A stretch of DNA of 64,000 bases from Mesorhizobium wenxiniae. GTDB taxonomy: Bacteria > Pseudomonadota > Alphaproteobacteria > Rhizobiales > Rhizobiaceae. Below are positions 36,856 to 44,923 of the stretch, one piece after another (position 1 is the stretch's first letter; each line of letters begins with the position of its first letter). A model generated the notes under the pieces. The model saw nothing but the letters and a program-made list of their open reading frames with translations, was not told where the DNA came from and ran no database searches. The translations under genes and the position numbers were made by a program. The DNA is taken from the NCBI RefSeq assembly GCF_002284535.1, contig NZ_NPKH01000014.1:310001-374000 (forward strand). Direction: 5' to 3'.

Positions 36856-37566
36856 TCAGGTCTTCTGCGCGACTTTTTCATCGATTTGGCGCGAGAGTAT
36901 GGCGGAGAACTCGTCCGCGAACCCCTCCATGCGCACGGCGATCTTGCTCGCGTCCGACGACAGCTTGTTGTAGGCGATGACGGCGGGGATGGCCGCGAGC
37001 AGGCCTATTGCCGTGGCCAGCAGCGCTTCGGCAATACCGGGTGCGACCACCGATAGGCTGGTATTCTTGGATGCGGCGATCGCCTGGAACGAGGTCATGA
37101 TGCCGATCACTGTGCCGAACAGGCCGATGAAGGGGGCCGCCGAGCCGGTGGTGGCGAGAAAGCCAAGCCGTCCTTCCAGCTTTTCCATTTCGCGGGTCAG
37201 CGCCAGGTCCATCGCCTTGTCGATGCGGGTCTGCAGGCCAAGCGGCGATTTCGCGCCCTTCTCGAAGCTCTTCTTCCATTCGCGCATGGCGGCGACGAAG
37301 ATGGCGCCCATGCCGGTCGTTTTGCGGTCGGCGAGCGTGCGGTAGAGCTCCTCCAGCGACTGCCCGGACCAGAACACCTGTTCGAAGCGATTGAGCGCGA
37401 GCCGCATGCGGCCATAGGCGACGAGCTTGTCGACGATGATCGCCCAGGTCCAGATCGAGGCGCAGAGCAGCCCGATCATGACCAGCTTGACCACCCAGCC
37501 GGCCTGCATGAACAGCGCCCAAATCGACAAATGCGCGCCCGGTTCGGCGAGTGCGATATTTTCCAT
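36856..37566 (-). CDS. tolQ: TolQ proton-channel subunit
   Basis: 236 residues with three membrane segments: about 18-42, and the conserved pair near 135-160 (FLATTGSAAPFIGLFGTVIGIMTSF) and 170-195 (GIAEALLATAIGLLAAIPAVIAYNKL). The Thr residues lining the TolQ/ExbB/MotA channel are present. Start at 37566; the long in-frame upstream extension is not family-like. The space to ybgC (37567-37861) holds a hairpin GCGCGGC-GCATT-GCCGCGC (37782-37800) and a near-CtrA box (TTAA-N7-TTAG at about 37759) but no gene. Confidence 0.95.
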   Translation of the reverse strand: MENIALAEPGAHLSIWALFMQAGWVVKLVMIGLLCASIWTWAIIVDKLVAYGRMRLALNRFEQVFWSGQSLEELYRTLADRKTTGMGAIFVAAMREWKKSFEKGAKSPLGLQTRIDKAMDLALTREMEKLEGRLGFLATTGSAAPFIGLFGTVIGIMTSFQAIAASKNTSLSVVAPGIAEALLATAIGLLAAIPAVIAYNKLSSDASKIAVRMEGFADEFSAILSRQIDEKVAQKT

Positions 37567-37861
37567 GGTTACGTCCTTAAGATTTTCCGGGCACGGCTGG
37601 CGGCTGGCCCATGGGCATCCCTTGTGGTCCGTTCGCGCGCAAAGCTTGCGGCATAAACCCCAAAATGCACCGTTGGCGGCCTTTTCGGGGCAAATGTTGG
37701 TGAAAGGAAGGCGCTGGATTCCTCCAATCTTTACCACTCTCTTCATGAACCGTTATGGTTAAGGATGGGTTAGGACGTACAGCGCGGCGCATTGCCGCGC
37801 CTTGGGCGAGCCCCCAGGCATCGTCAGCGGATCACCGGCGTCAGTAACTTACCGATTTGAA

Positions 37862-38335
37862 CTACCGATTTGTCTTGCGCATGAAGGTTGCAATCCATTC
37901 CTTCGGAAAGCGTCTTGGCCGGCCATTCTCGCCGATGATCGCCGCCTCGACCCGCGCCTCGACCAACACCTCGCCGCCGCGCTTCAGCTGCTGCGCCATG
38001 AAGATGCGGGCGCCCGAAATGTCCTCGGTGCGCGTCTCGATGGTCAAGATGTCGTCCATGCGGGCGGATCCGCGGAAGTCGATCTCCATGCGCCGCACCA
38101 CCCAGATTATTTTTTCGCCATGCTTGCCCTCGGCGAGCTCGGTGTGATGGACGCCGGCAAGCCGGAGATAGTCGGAGCGGCCGCGCTCGAAGAATTCGAG
38201 ATAGCGCGCGTGGTAGACGACGCCGGAGAAATCGGTGTCGGCATAGTAGACCCGCGCCATCAGCCGATGGCCGAATTCCGTCAGCGCGCCGGAAAGCCCG
38301 GCGCCGAGCGCCGCCGATTCACCATGATCGTCCAT
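37862..38335 (-). CDS. ybgC: Acyl-CoA thioesterase YbgC
   Basis: 157 residues, hot-dog-fold 4-hydroxybenzoyl-CoA thioesterase family. Motif VYYADTDFSGVVYHARYLEFFERGRSDYL carries the catalytic Asp (ADTDFSG). First gene of the Tol-Pal cluster, as in most proteobacteria; links phospholipid acyl metabolism to the envelope. The N-terminus starts MDDHGESAALGAG. Confidence 0.93.
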   Translation of the reverse strand: MDDHGESAALGAGLSGALTEFGHRLMARVYYADTDFSGVVYHARYLEFFERGRSDYLRLAGVHHTELAEGKHGEKIIWVVRRMEIDFRGSARMDDILTIETRTEDISGARIFMAQQLKRGGEVLVEARVEAAIIGENGRPRRFPKEWIATFMRKTNR

Positions 38336-38363
38336 TGCGCTTTCCTTTTTGGGCCTGACTGGG

Positions 38364-38391
38364 CACCTAAAGCGCGACGCACTTTAGGTGG
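38364..38391. repeat. Small inverted repeat upstream of the GH5 gene
   Basis: CACCTAAAG and CTTTAGGTG flank CGCGACGCA. It sits next to the 48-bp palindrome at 38401. Confidence 0.5.
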
Positions 38392-38400
38392 TTGTTTGCT

Positions 38401-38448
38401 TGCGTGTCGTTGTCCCAAAAACCGCTACACACTCTTGGGCGACACGCA
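38401..38448. repeat. 48-bp palindromic repeat, copy 2
   Basis: Arms TGCGTGTCG (38401-38409) and CGACACGCA (38440-38448), with inner TCCCAAAAACCGCTACACAC and TTGGG. Same element as 3712-3760, with compensatory changes in the arms. Lies just before the GH5 start. Confidence 0.75.
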
Positions 38449-38469
38449 CTGGCTTGGCGCAAGAACCGG

Positions 38470-39720
38470 ATGGCACTGTTGACGGCGATGATCAAGACCT
38501 TGATGGCGGCGCTACTCGTGCTTGCCGCGCTGGTGATGCCGGCCCAAACAGCGAGCTTTTCGATGAAGCGCGGCCTCAATCTCGACCAATGGACGACCTG
38601 GCCTGGCGAGGACAAATGGAGCGACCCGCAGGCAATCCTGCCCTATCCCGAGTGGCGCAAGTTCCTCAATGACGATGACCTCAAGGCGCTGAAGAGCGCT
38701 GGCTTCGATTTCCTGCGCATGCCGGTCGATCCGTCGCCATTTCTGTCCGGCGAGACGTTAGCGCTGCGCGACGGGCTCTATGCCAGCGTGCTGGACTCGG
38801 TGCGCATGGTCAATCGCGCCGGGCTGAAAGTGGTCGTCGACATGCATCTGATCCCCAGCGGCAGCAGCCGCAAGATCGGCATGGGCGAGGTGATGGAGGA
38901 CCCGAAAACCTTCGAAGCCTATGTCGAAATGGTGCGCAGGTTGGCCCGCACGCTGGCCGATGAGGATCCGCGCCAGGTCGCTTTCGAGCCAATGAACGAG
39001 CCGGTGATCGACTGCGACGCCGACGGCACCGGCCTCTGGCCGGAGCGCCAGCAGAGACTGTTCGCGGCGGCGCGTTCGTCGGCCACGAAGCTCACCCTGA
39101 TCCTGACCGGCGCCTGCTATTCCAATGCAGCATCGCTGGCAAAGATCGATCCGAAGGCGATCCCGGACGACAATATCATCTGGACCTTTCACTCTTACGA
39201 GCCGTTCCTGCTGACCCATCAGGGCGCGACCTGGGCCGGCGACTTCATCCTTTATGTGACCGGCCTGCCCTATCCGCTCAGCGCTGTCCCGCGCGCCCAG
39301 TTGGATGCTGCGCTCGATACGATCCGCGCAAGGATCAAGGCCGAGGCGCCATGGGCGCGGCAGAGCGGCCTGCTCGCCTATCTCGACGAGCAGGTTGCGA
39401 GCATCGACACGAATGAGAAACTACTCGGGATGATGGATGCGCCGTTCGCCAGGGTCGAGGCCTGGGCAAAGGCCAACGGCATCAAGCCGGAGAACATCAC
39501 GCTCGGCGAATTCGGCATGATTCGCCAGGAATACGGCAATCCCTACGTGATGCCGGCCGAATACCGTGCTGCCTATGTCAGGGACATGATCGGGCGCGCC
39601 GAAGCCCATGGCTTCGCATGGTCGGTCTGGAGCTATGGCGGCGCCTTCGGCATCGTCGACTCGTTTGACGGCGAAAAGGCCGAGCCGGATGTGATGGACG
39701 TGGTCAAGTCACTTCATTGA
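38470..39720 (+). CDS. Glycoside hydrolase family 5 protein, secreted
   Basis: 416 residues. Signal peptide or anchor MALLTAMIKTLMAALLVLAALVMPAQTA. GH5 (cellulase) barrel signatures: RGLNLDQWTTWP, GFDFLRMPVDPSPFL, LKVVVDMHLIP, FEPMNEPVID with the acid/base Glu, IIWTFHSYEPF, and ITLGEFGMIRQEYG with the nucleophile Glu. Hydrolyses beta-linked glycans; the exact substrate (cellulose, mannan, or self polysaccharide) cannot be told. Start at 38470 chosen for the signal peptide, though its ribosome-binding site is weak. Convergent with the broken phosphoesterase. Confidence 0.88.
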   Translation: MALLTAMIKTLMAALLVLAALVMPAQTASFSMKRGLNLDQWTTWPGEDKWSDPQAILPYPEWRKFLNDDDLKALKSAGFDFLRMPVDPSPFLSGETLALRDGLYASVLDSVRMVNRAGLKVVVDMHLIPSGSSRKIGMGEVMEDPKTFEAYVEMVRRLARTLADEDPRQVAFEPMNEPVIDCDADGTGLWPERQQRLFAAARSSATKLTLILTGACYSNAASLAKIDPKAIPDDNIIWTFHSYEPFLLTHQGATWAGDFILYVTGLPYPLSAVPRAQLDAALDTIRARIKAEAPWARQSGLLAYLDEQVASIDTNEKLLGMMDAPFARVEAWAKANGIKPENITLGEFGMIRQEYGNPYVMPAEYRAAYVRDMIGRAEAHGFAWSVWSYGGAFGIVDSFDGEKAEPDVMDVVKSLH

Positions 39721-39723
39721 CGG

Positions 39724-40625
39724 TCAACCCAGTTCGATCGAAAGAATCTCTGGGCGCATCCCAAAACGCACCGGCAGGATGCTGAAACCGAGCCCTCCGG
39801 AGACGATCAGGTTACGGTTCTCCTCCACGACATGGCCATAGGCAAAACGGTTGCCGAAGCGGGATGGCACGACTGGAGAATACCCGAGCAACCGCACCTG
39901 TCCGCCATGGGATGACCGGAAAGCGTCAACGATACCCGTGACGGGACCTTCGGGAATATGTCCGGCTCATGCGCCAGCAGGATAACAGGAGCCTTGTCGC
40001 GCACCTTTGCCAGCGTGCCATGCAGGTCGTCCAGTCCTTTGAATCTGCTGCGGCCCCAGGCCTTGCCCGGCCGCAGCGCAAGTTGGTCCGCAAGTCCGGC
40101 GACCCAGAAGCCATGCCCGTCTTTTTCCAGGCGCACCGCATCGTTTTCCAGGACCGGGATGCCGGCACTTTCGAGCGCCCTGCGCGCCACCGTCGGGCCG
40201 AACCCGGCTTTCTGCGCAGAAAGGTCCTCCCACCAGTCGTGATTGCCAAGGATTGACCACACGCCGAGCGGCGCCTTCAGTCCTGACAAGGCCGGCGCCC
40301 ATTCGGAGGAACCCACCCAGTCCGAAACCAGGCGTGGGCCGGCTGCATAGTCGCCAAGCAGGACAATCAGATCCGGCTGCAGGCTGTTCGCCCGTTCGGA
40401 AAGCGACCTGATCCGCTCCGGCGTCATCCATGGCCGGCAAGCATGGATATCGGCGAGAGCGACGACGCGAAGCCGCAATCCCGCAGGCCAGTTTGGCGGC
40501 GTCAATGAATAGCGATTTACATGCGTCAACAACATCGGCTCAAGGCCAACCGCATAAGCGCTGAGCGACACGGCCGATAAGAACGAGCCGCCGATGAGGC
40601 GCAGGAAGCCACGTCTGGTGATCAT
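39724..40625 (-). pseudogene. Metallophosphoesterase, frameshifted in the GHTHGG motif
   Basis: The first 240 codons encode a YkuE-like calcineurin-fold phosphoesterase with a Tat-like N-terminus (MITRRGFLRLIGGSFL). Metal motifs are VVALADIHAC, LIVLLGDYAAG, SILGNHDWWED and LLAHEPDIF. At LTLSGH the frame shifts: the DNA reads GGTCATCCCATGGCGG, where GGTCAT-A-CCCATGGCGG would give GHTHGG. In the frame displaced by one base, the family C-terminus is intact (HGGQVRLLGYSPVVPSRFG.. NLIVSGGLGFSILPVRFGMR), stopping at 39726-39724. As read, a 272-residue product with a nonsense tail ends at 39807. One base is missing near 39911. Confidence 0.85.
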
Positions 40626-40745
40626 CGCTCAGCTCCGTCGGACGGACGGTCCCACAGCGAAGCGTTAGAGCCCGCAAATGCGCCGGCAAGCTGACCAGGA
40701 TTAGGAGATTTTGCGCAGGAATGAAGCCGCAACGCCGCGCGGACG

Positions 40746-41783
40746 CTACTCTTCCTGGAACAGGCTGATCTGCTGCTGCGCCAAGTCCTTCGGCGCATCG
40801 AGGCCGAGATGCCGCCAGGCATTGGCGGTCAGCACGCGGCCGCGCGGCGTGCGCTGGATGAATCCCTGCTGGATCAGATAGGGCTCGATGATGTCCTCGA
40901 TGGCGTCGCGCGGCTCGGAAAGCCCTGCCGCGATCGTCTCGATGCCCACCGGCCCGCCGCCAAAATTCCGCGCGATCATCGAGAGGTAGCGGCGGTCGAG
41001 CGCGTCGAGGCCGAGCGCATCGACCTCCAGCCGCGTCAGCGCTTCGTCGGCGATCTGCCGGTCGACATGACCGTCGCCGGCGACGGAGGCAAAATCGCGC
41101 ACGCGGCGCAACAGCCGTCCGGCGATGCGCGGCGTGCCACGCGCGCGTCGCGCGATCTCCAGCGCGCCGTCGTCGCCGAGCGGCATGCCAAGAATGCGAG
41201 CGCCGCGCCGCACGATCTGCTCCAGTTCCTCGACGGAGTAGAAATCGAGACGGACCGGGATGCCAAAGCGGTCGCGCAGCGGATTGGTCAGAAGACCGAG
41301 CCGGGTGGTGGCGGCGACGAGGGTGAAACGGGCTAGGTCAATCTTGACCGAGCGCGCCGCCGGCCCTTCGCCGATGATCAGGTCGAGCTGGAAATCCTCC
41401 ATCGCCGGATAGAGAATTTCCTCGACCGCGGGGTTGAGCCGGTGGATCTCGTCGATGAACAGCACGTCGCGGTCTTCGAGATTGGTGAGCAGTGCTGCGA
41501 GATCGCCGGCCTTGGCGATGACCGGGCCGGAGGTCGAGCGGAAATTGACGCCGAGCTCGCGCGCCATGATCTGCGCCAGCGTTGTCTTGCCGAGGCCGGG
41601 TGGCCCGACGAACAGCACATGGTCGAGCGCCTCGCTGCGGCCCTTGGCGGCCTCGATGAACACTTTGAGATTGGCCCGCACCGCCGCCTGGCCGACAAAA
41701 TCGCCGAGCGTCTGCGGCCGCAAGGTTTGCTCGGCATCCTCGCCGCGCTTATCGGGAGCGATGAGGCGTGGCGAAAGGCTCAT
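40746..41783 (-). CDS. ruvB: Holliday junction branch-migration motor RuvB
   Basis: 345 residues. Walker A GPPGLGKT, Walker [11 protein letters not shown], sensor [17 protein letters not shown], and a C-terminal winged-helix domain with [18 protein letters not shown]. Start [14 protein letters not shown] at 41783 with AAGGAAAG upstream. Drives ATP-dependent branch migration with RuvA. Confidence 0.97.
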   Translation of the reverse strand: MSLSPRLIAPDKRGEDAEQTLRPQTLGDFVGQAAVRANLKVFIEAAKGRSEALDHVLFVGPPGLGKTTLAQIMARELGVNFRSTSGPVIAKAGDLAALLTNLEDRDVLFIDEIHRLNPAVEEILYPAMEDFQLDLIIGEGPAARSVKIDLARFTLVAATTRLGLLTNPLRDRFGIPVRLDFYSVEELEQIVRRGARILGMPLGDDGALEIARRARGTPRIAGRLLRRVRDFASVAGDGHVDRQIADEALTRLEVDALGLDALDRRYLSMIARNFGGGPVGIETIAAGLSEPRDAIEDIIEPYLIQQGFIQRTPRGRVLTANAWRHLGLDAPKDLAQQQISLFQEE

Positions 41784-41826
41784 GCCGCTTTCCTTGCACA
41801 GGCTAGGGAACGGGACAAGCACAGTC

Positions 41827-42447
41827 TCACCGCGCCAGTTCCTTCAGCCCGAAGCGGATCAGCTTCGATGCATCCGCATTCTCGCCGGCGCTTTTCAGCG
41901 CAGCCGCCACCGCATTGGCGGCGATGTCGCGCGAATAGCCGAGATTGACCAGCGCCGAGACGGCGTCGGTGATCGGCGCCGGTGCGACGCCTTCGCCGAG
42001 TTCCTGCTTCAGGCCGATGGTGCCGGAGGCAGTGCCCGCATAGACTGGCGCCTTGTTCTTCAGTTCGGTGACGATCCGCTCGGCCACCTTCTTGCCGACG
42101 CCCGGCGCGCGGCTGACCATGGCAATATCACGCAGCGCGATAGCATTGGCGAGATCGGCCGGCGCCAGCGTCGACAGAATAGCCAGCGCCACCTTGGCGC
42201 CGACGCCCTGTACATTGCTCATCAAAAGCCGGAACCATTCGCGCTCCAGCACCGACTGGAATCCGTAGAGTCGCAGCATATCCTCGCGTACATAGGTCTC
42301 GATGAACAGCACCACCGCCTCGCCGGGGGCCGGCAAGGCGGCCAGCGTGCGCGTCGAGCAGTGGGCGACATAGCCGACGCCGTGCACGTCGATGATGCAG
42401 AAATCCTCGTCGATCTCGTCCAGCGTGCCTTTGAGCTTGCCGATCAT
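41827..42447 (-). CDS. ruvA: Holliday junction DNA-binding protein RuvA
   Basis: 206 residues. OB-fold N-terminus ([31 protein letters not shown]), tandem helix-hairpin-helix ([31 protein letters not shown]), and domain III ([20 protein letters not shown]), which contacts RuvB. The usual ruvC-ruvA order is interrupted upstream by the PIN/AbrB pair. Confidence 0.96.
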   Translation of the reverse strand: MIGKLKGTLDEIDEDFCIIDVHGVGYVAHCSTRTLAALPAPGEAVVLFIETYVREDMLRLYGFQSVLEREWFRLLMSNVQGVGAKVALAILSTLAPADLANAIALRDIAMVSRAPGVGKKVAERIVTELKNKAPVYAGTASGTIGLKQELGEGVAPAPITDAVSALVNLGYSRDIAANAVAAALKSAGENADASKLIRFGLKELAR

Positions 42448-42474
42448 GCCAAAGCTCTCATGGATACAGGCCCC

Positions 42475-42894
42475 TCATGGATAGGTTTCAGGAGACATGA
42501 TATCGAGATCCGGAAAGTAGCTGCGGTAGCGCGCGGCATCGCGCGTCAGCAGACGATGCCCAGCGACAACCGCATGGGCTCCGATAAAGAAATCCGGCAG
42601 GGTTCGTTCGCGGACCCCGCCAGCGCGGCGATAGCGGGAATGCGTTACACCGGCGAGGAATGCCGCTTCCCATGGCAAGAGTTCGCGATCCATCTTAAGC
42701 GTCTCGACTGCTTTACGGAGTGCCGGCTCGGTCGCTATCAGCGGCGCGAGTTCGGACCAGACGATTGTATTGATGACGAGTGTACCATCGCGCCGGCATG
42801 CTGTGATCGCTGACGCCGACCACTTCGTCTCCTTTCCGGCAGGACCCCAAACATCGATCAGGACATTTGTGTCAATCAATGTCGAGATCTTCAC
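42475..42894 (-). CDS. vapC: PIN-domain toxin (VapC family)
   Basis: 139 residues. PIN ribonuclease fold with the acidic cluster in order: IDTNVLIDVW (Asp8), INTIVWSELAPL (Glu), ERTLPDFFIGAHAV (Asp) and LLTRDAARYRSYFPDL (Asp). Expected to be an RNA-cleaving toxin neutralised by the overlapping AbrB-type antitoxin, whose 3' end overlaps the toxin start by 23 bases. The pair sits between ruvC and ruvA on the same strand. A 10-bp direct repeat CTCATGGATA (42457-42466, 42474-42483) marks its ruvA-side edge. Confidence 0.9.
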   Translation of the reverse strand: MKISTLIDTNVLIDVWGPAGKETKWSASAITACRRDGTLVINTIVWSELAPLIATEPALRKAVETLKMDRELLPWEAAFLAGVTHSRYRRAGGVRERTLPDFFIGAHAVVAGHRLLTRDAARYRSYFPDLDIMSPETYP

Positions 42895-43141
42895 GTGGAC
42901 CCCTCAGCCACTCCATATACTCGTCCGTTGTCATGCCTCCCAAGTCCAACGTGCCGGCCATATGATCAAGCAGCTGGCTGAATTTGCGAGAGGCCTCTTC
43001 CTCGGAAATGTTTTCGTTGACCGCAACAACACGAGCGCCGTCGTCTGTGGGCACGAACTCCACCTCGGAGCCCGGTCCAATCCCCAAATGATCCCGTATC
43101 TCCTTCGGGATCGTCACTTGGCCTTTGCTTGTCACGCGCAT
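42872..43141 (-). CDS. vapB: AbrB/SpoVT-type antitoxin
   Basis: 89 residues. Swapped-hairpin AbrB domain at 1-45: MRVTSKGQVTIPKEIRDHLG, IGPGSEVEFVPTDDG. The C-terminal part (about 55-89) is acidic and flexible and would wrap the PIN toxin. The gene begins one base after a perfect 8-bp inverted repeat that probably serves as its own operator. Confidence 0.9.
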   Translation of the reverse strand: MRVTSKGQVTIPKEIRDHLGIGPGSEVEFVPTDDGARVVAVNENISEEEASRKFSQLLDHMAGTLDLGGMTTDEYMEWLRGPREDLDID

Positions 43142-43142
43142 G

Positions 43143-43163
43143 GTAATACCTCGTTGGTATTAC
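43143..43163 (-). promoter_or_regulatory. Toxin-antitoxin operator
   Basis: GTAATACC-TCGTT-GGTATTAC is a perfect inverted repeat immediately before the antitoxin start and includes its ribosome-binding site (CGAGG on the minus strand). A TTGACC -35 at about 43185-43190, near the ruvC stop, could drive the pair. Autorepression by antitoxin or complex is the family norm. Confidence 0.7.
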
Positions 43164-43197
43164 TTATTGCCGAACCGAGAACAGGTCAAGAACAAAC

Positions 43198-43707
43198 TTA
43201 TCCGGCCAGCGCCATCCTATAGGCAACGCTCTGCCGGTGATGGGCGTGGCAGATGGCAATGGCCAGGGCGTCGGCGGCATCATCGGTGTCGAAAGTCGCC
43301 TTCGGCATCAGCACCTTGACCATCATGTGGATTTGCTTCTTGTCGCCGTGACCGACGCCGATCACCGCCTTCTTGACGGCGTTTGGCGCATATTCGGCAA
43401 CGACCAGGCCGGCCAGCGCCGGCACCAGCATGGCGATGCCGCGCGCCTGGCCAAGCTTCAGCGTCGCTGCCGCATCCTTGTTGACGAAAGTCTGCTCGAC
43501 CGCCGCCTCGTGCGGCTTGGCGGCATGCAGGATCTCGGCGAGCCCATCATGCAACTGGCAAAGGCGCCTCGCCAGCGCCGCCTTGTCGTCGGAACGCACG
43601 GTGCCGGAGGCGACGAAGCGCAGCGAATTGCCGAGGCTCTCGACGATGCCCCAGCCGGTACGCCTCAGCCCCGGATCGATGCCGATGATGCGAATCGCTT
43701 CCCCCAT
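43198..43707 (-). CDS. ruvC: Holliday junction resolvase RuvC
   Basis: 169 residues. Catalytic acids: [14 protein letters not shown] (first Asp), [14 protein letters not shown] (Glu) and the C-terminal [18 protein letters not shown] pair. Endonuclease that resolves Holliday junctions. Separated from ruvA by the 0.7-kb toxin-antitoxin insertion, so expression of ruvAB may now depend on read-through or on the toxin-antitoxin promoter. Confidence 0.96.
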   Translation of the reverse strand: MGEAIRIIGIDPGLRRTGWGIVESLGNSLRFVASGTVRSDDKAALARRLCQLHDGLAEILHAAKPHEAAVEQTFVNKDAAATLKLGQARGIAMLVPALAGLVVAEYAPNAVKKAVIGVGHGDKKQIHMMVKVLMPKATFDTDDAADALAIAICHAHHRQSVAYRMALAG

Positions 43708-43880
43708 TCGCCAAGTCTACCCTTGGCGGACAGCGATGCCAGCGAAATGTGAACAAACCAGAAACAGGGTTCCCACAGCGTCCCATAGGCTGTTTGAGAA
43801 TTCGCTCTGACGAGGCAGATGGCGTGGTTTTCGAGAACCGAAGCGGAGCGGACATTTGGGTCCGTTAGCCCGCGCATGAC

Positions 43881-43973
43881 CTTCAAAATCGGAGTCGATT
43901 TTCGGAAAAGGATCATGCGCAAAATCTAAGCGCTACAGCGTCCTATGCGCGTCCCCAGACGCGCGGCGCTGTA
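43881..43973 (+). repeat. RIME-like intergenic mosaic element, copy 4
   Basis: CTTCAAAATCGGAGTCGATT, GGAAAAGGATCATGCGCAAA, CGCTACAGCGTCCTATGCGC and the terminal GACGCGCGGCGCTGTA. The most complete copy, in the space 43708-44029 between ruvC and rcdA; no gene is seen there. Confidence 0.7.
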
Positions 43974-44029
43974 CGCAAGCGCAGAAAACGGCGCCAGGTG
44001 TCCGTCGGAGAGAATTATCAAGCAGCCTG

Positions 44030-44560
44030 TCAGCCCCGGGCAAAAGCCGTGTTCAGCAGCGTGATCTGGTCGGAAACCGGATTGACGCGGCGGCCGGATG
44101 GCGAGACATCGGCCACGGCACCGCCGTAGATTTCCTCGTCCATGCGACGCACCAGCGCCTGCAGTCGCAGCGAGCGGTTGACGAGGTCAAGAAAATCCTT
44201 GGGCAGTTCGACCCAGCCTGCGGCATCGTTGTTGGCGGAAGCGGTGTCGAGACGCACCTTGGATTTTTCGGAAGCAACCTGATCGCGGGTCATCTCGCCG
44301 GAATTCGCCGCACGCTGCAAAAGCAGCCAGGAGGCGACCTGCATCAGCCTCGTGGTCAGCCGCATCGATTCGGCCGCATAGAGCGTCGCCGCCAGCCTGG
44401 ACAGTTTCTTCGCCTCGGCCCGGCCCTTGCCGTCCAGATATTCGGCCGCCTGCTCGACCAGGCCCATGCCTTCCTGATAGAGCGGCTTGAAGGATTGGGA
44501 GAAAACCCGGCGCTCCGCCAGCTTGATGGTTTTCGCGCTTCCCTTCGAAGAGTCGTTCAT
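44030..44560 (-). CDS. rcdA: RcdA-like cell-cycle proteolysis adaptor (DUF1465)
   Basis: 176 residues, predicted all-helical. DUF1465/RcdA core: FSQSFKPLYQEGMGLVEQAA, AEAKKLSRLAATLYAAESMR, LTTRLMQVASWLLLQRA, LDLVNRSLRLQALVRRMDEE. In Caulobacter RcdA helps deliver CtrA and other substrates to ClpXP. Start at 44560 (MNDSSKGSAKT) gives family length; a longer upstream frame crosses the control region. A full CtrA box lies 120 bases upstream, as expected for feedback control. Confidence 0.82.
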   Translation of the reverse strand: MNDSSKGSAKTIKLAERRVFSQSFKPLYQEGMGLVEQAAEYLDGKGRAEAKKLSRLAATLYAAESMRLTTRLMQVASWLLLQRAANSGEMTRDQVASEKSKVRLDTASANNDAAGWVELPKDFLDLVNRSLRLQALVRRMDEEIYGGAVADVSPSGRRVNPVSDQITLLNTAFARG

Positions 44561-44679
44561 CGATACGCCCTGCACTTGCCTTACAGCCGGTCGATTCGGC
44601 GTCATCGCCGTCACGTCCTGCACCCTATATGACCGAGACTTGAAAATGCGCTTCGGGGCGGGTGAAGGCAAGCACATGT

Positions 44680-44695
44680 TTAACAAACGGTTAAC
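44680..44695. promoter_or_regulatory. CtrA-type box upstream of rcdA
   Basis: TTAACAAACGGTTAAC is TTAA-N7-TTAAC on the plus strand, and the minus strand also reads TTAA-N7-TTAA. It lies between the candidate small-RNA terminator and rcdA. Confidence 0.65.
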
Positions 44696-44730
44696 GGCGG
44701 CGCAGGCCCCGGGCAATCCGGATCGCGGGC

Positions 44731-44828
44731 AAAAAAAGAGCCGCGGGTAAGGCGGCTCTCAGGAGTTTAACAGGGAGGCGTCAAACAAAGTGGCTCCAAC
44801 CACTCGGTAAGAATCCAGATCACTGGAT
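44731..44828 (-). ncRNA. Candidate small RNA upstream of rcdA
   Basis: Minus-strand promoter CTTCAT (44861-44856), 17 bases, TACTAT (44838-44833) predicts a start near 44827. The transcript would fold into ATCCAG-TGAT-CTGGAT (44828-44813), AGTGG-TTGGAG-CCACT (44804-44789), a C/U-rich single strand (GCCTCCCTG, ACTCCTG), and a classic terminator AGAGCCGC-loop-GCGGCTCT followed by seven T (44759-44731). No ORF fits. The -35 is overlapped by a CtrA box (44853-44868). It could instead be the 3' end of the upstream COX1-like mRNA. Confidence 0.6.
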
Positions 44829-44852
44829 GTACATAGTAAACGCCTGTAAAGC

Positions 44853-44868
44853 TTAATGAAGCCTTAAC
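44853..44868. promoter_or_regulatory. CtrA-type box over the small-RNA promoter
   Basis: TTAATGAAGCCTTAAC is TTAA-N7-TTAAC and covers the -35 of the predicted small-RNA promoter, the position expected for CtrA-activated promoters. Confidence 0.6.
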
Positions 44869-44923
44869 GGCACGGATATTTTTTGATCGAGCGCCGCCCG
44901 CCTGTGCCGTAACAGCACAATAC

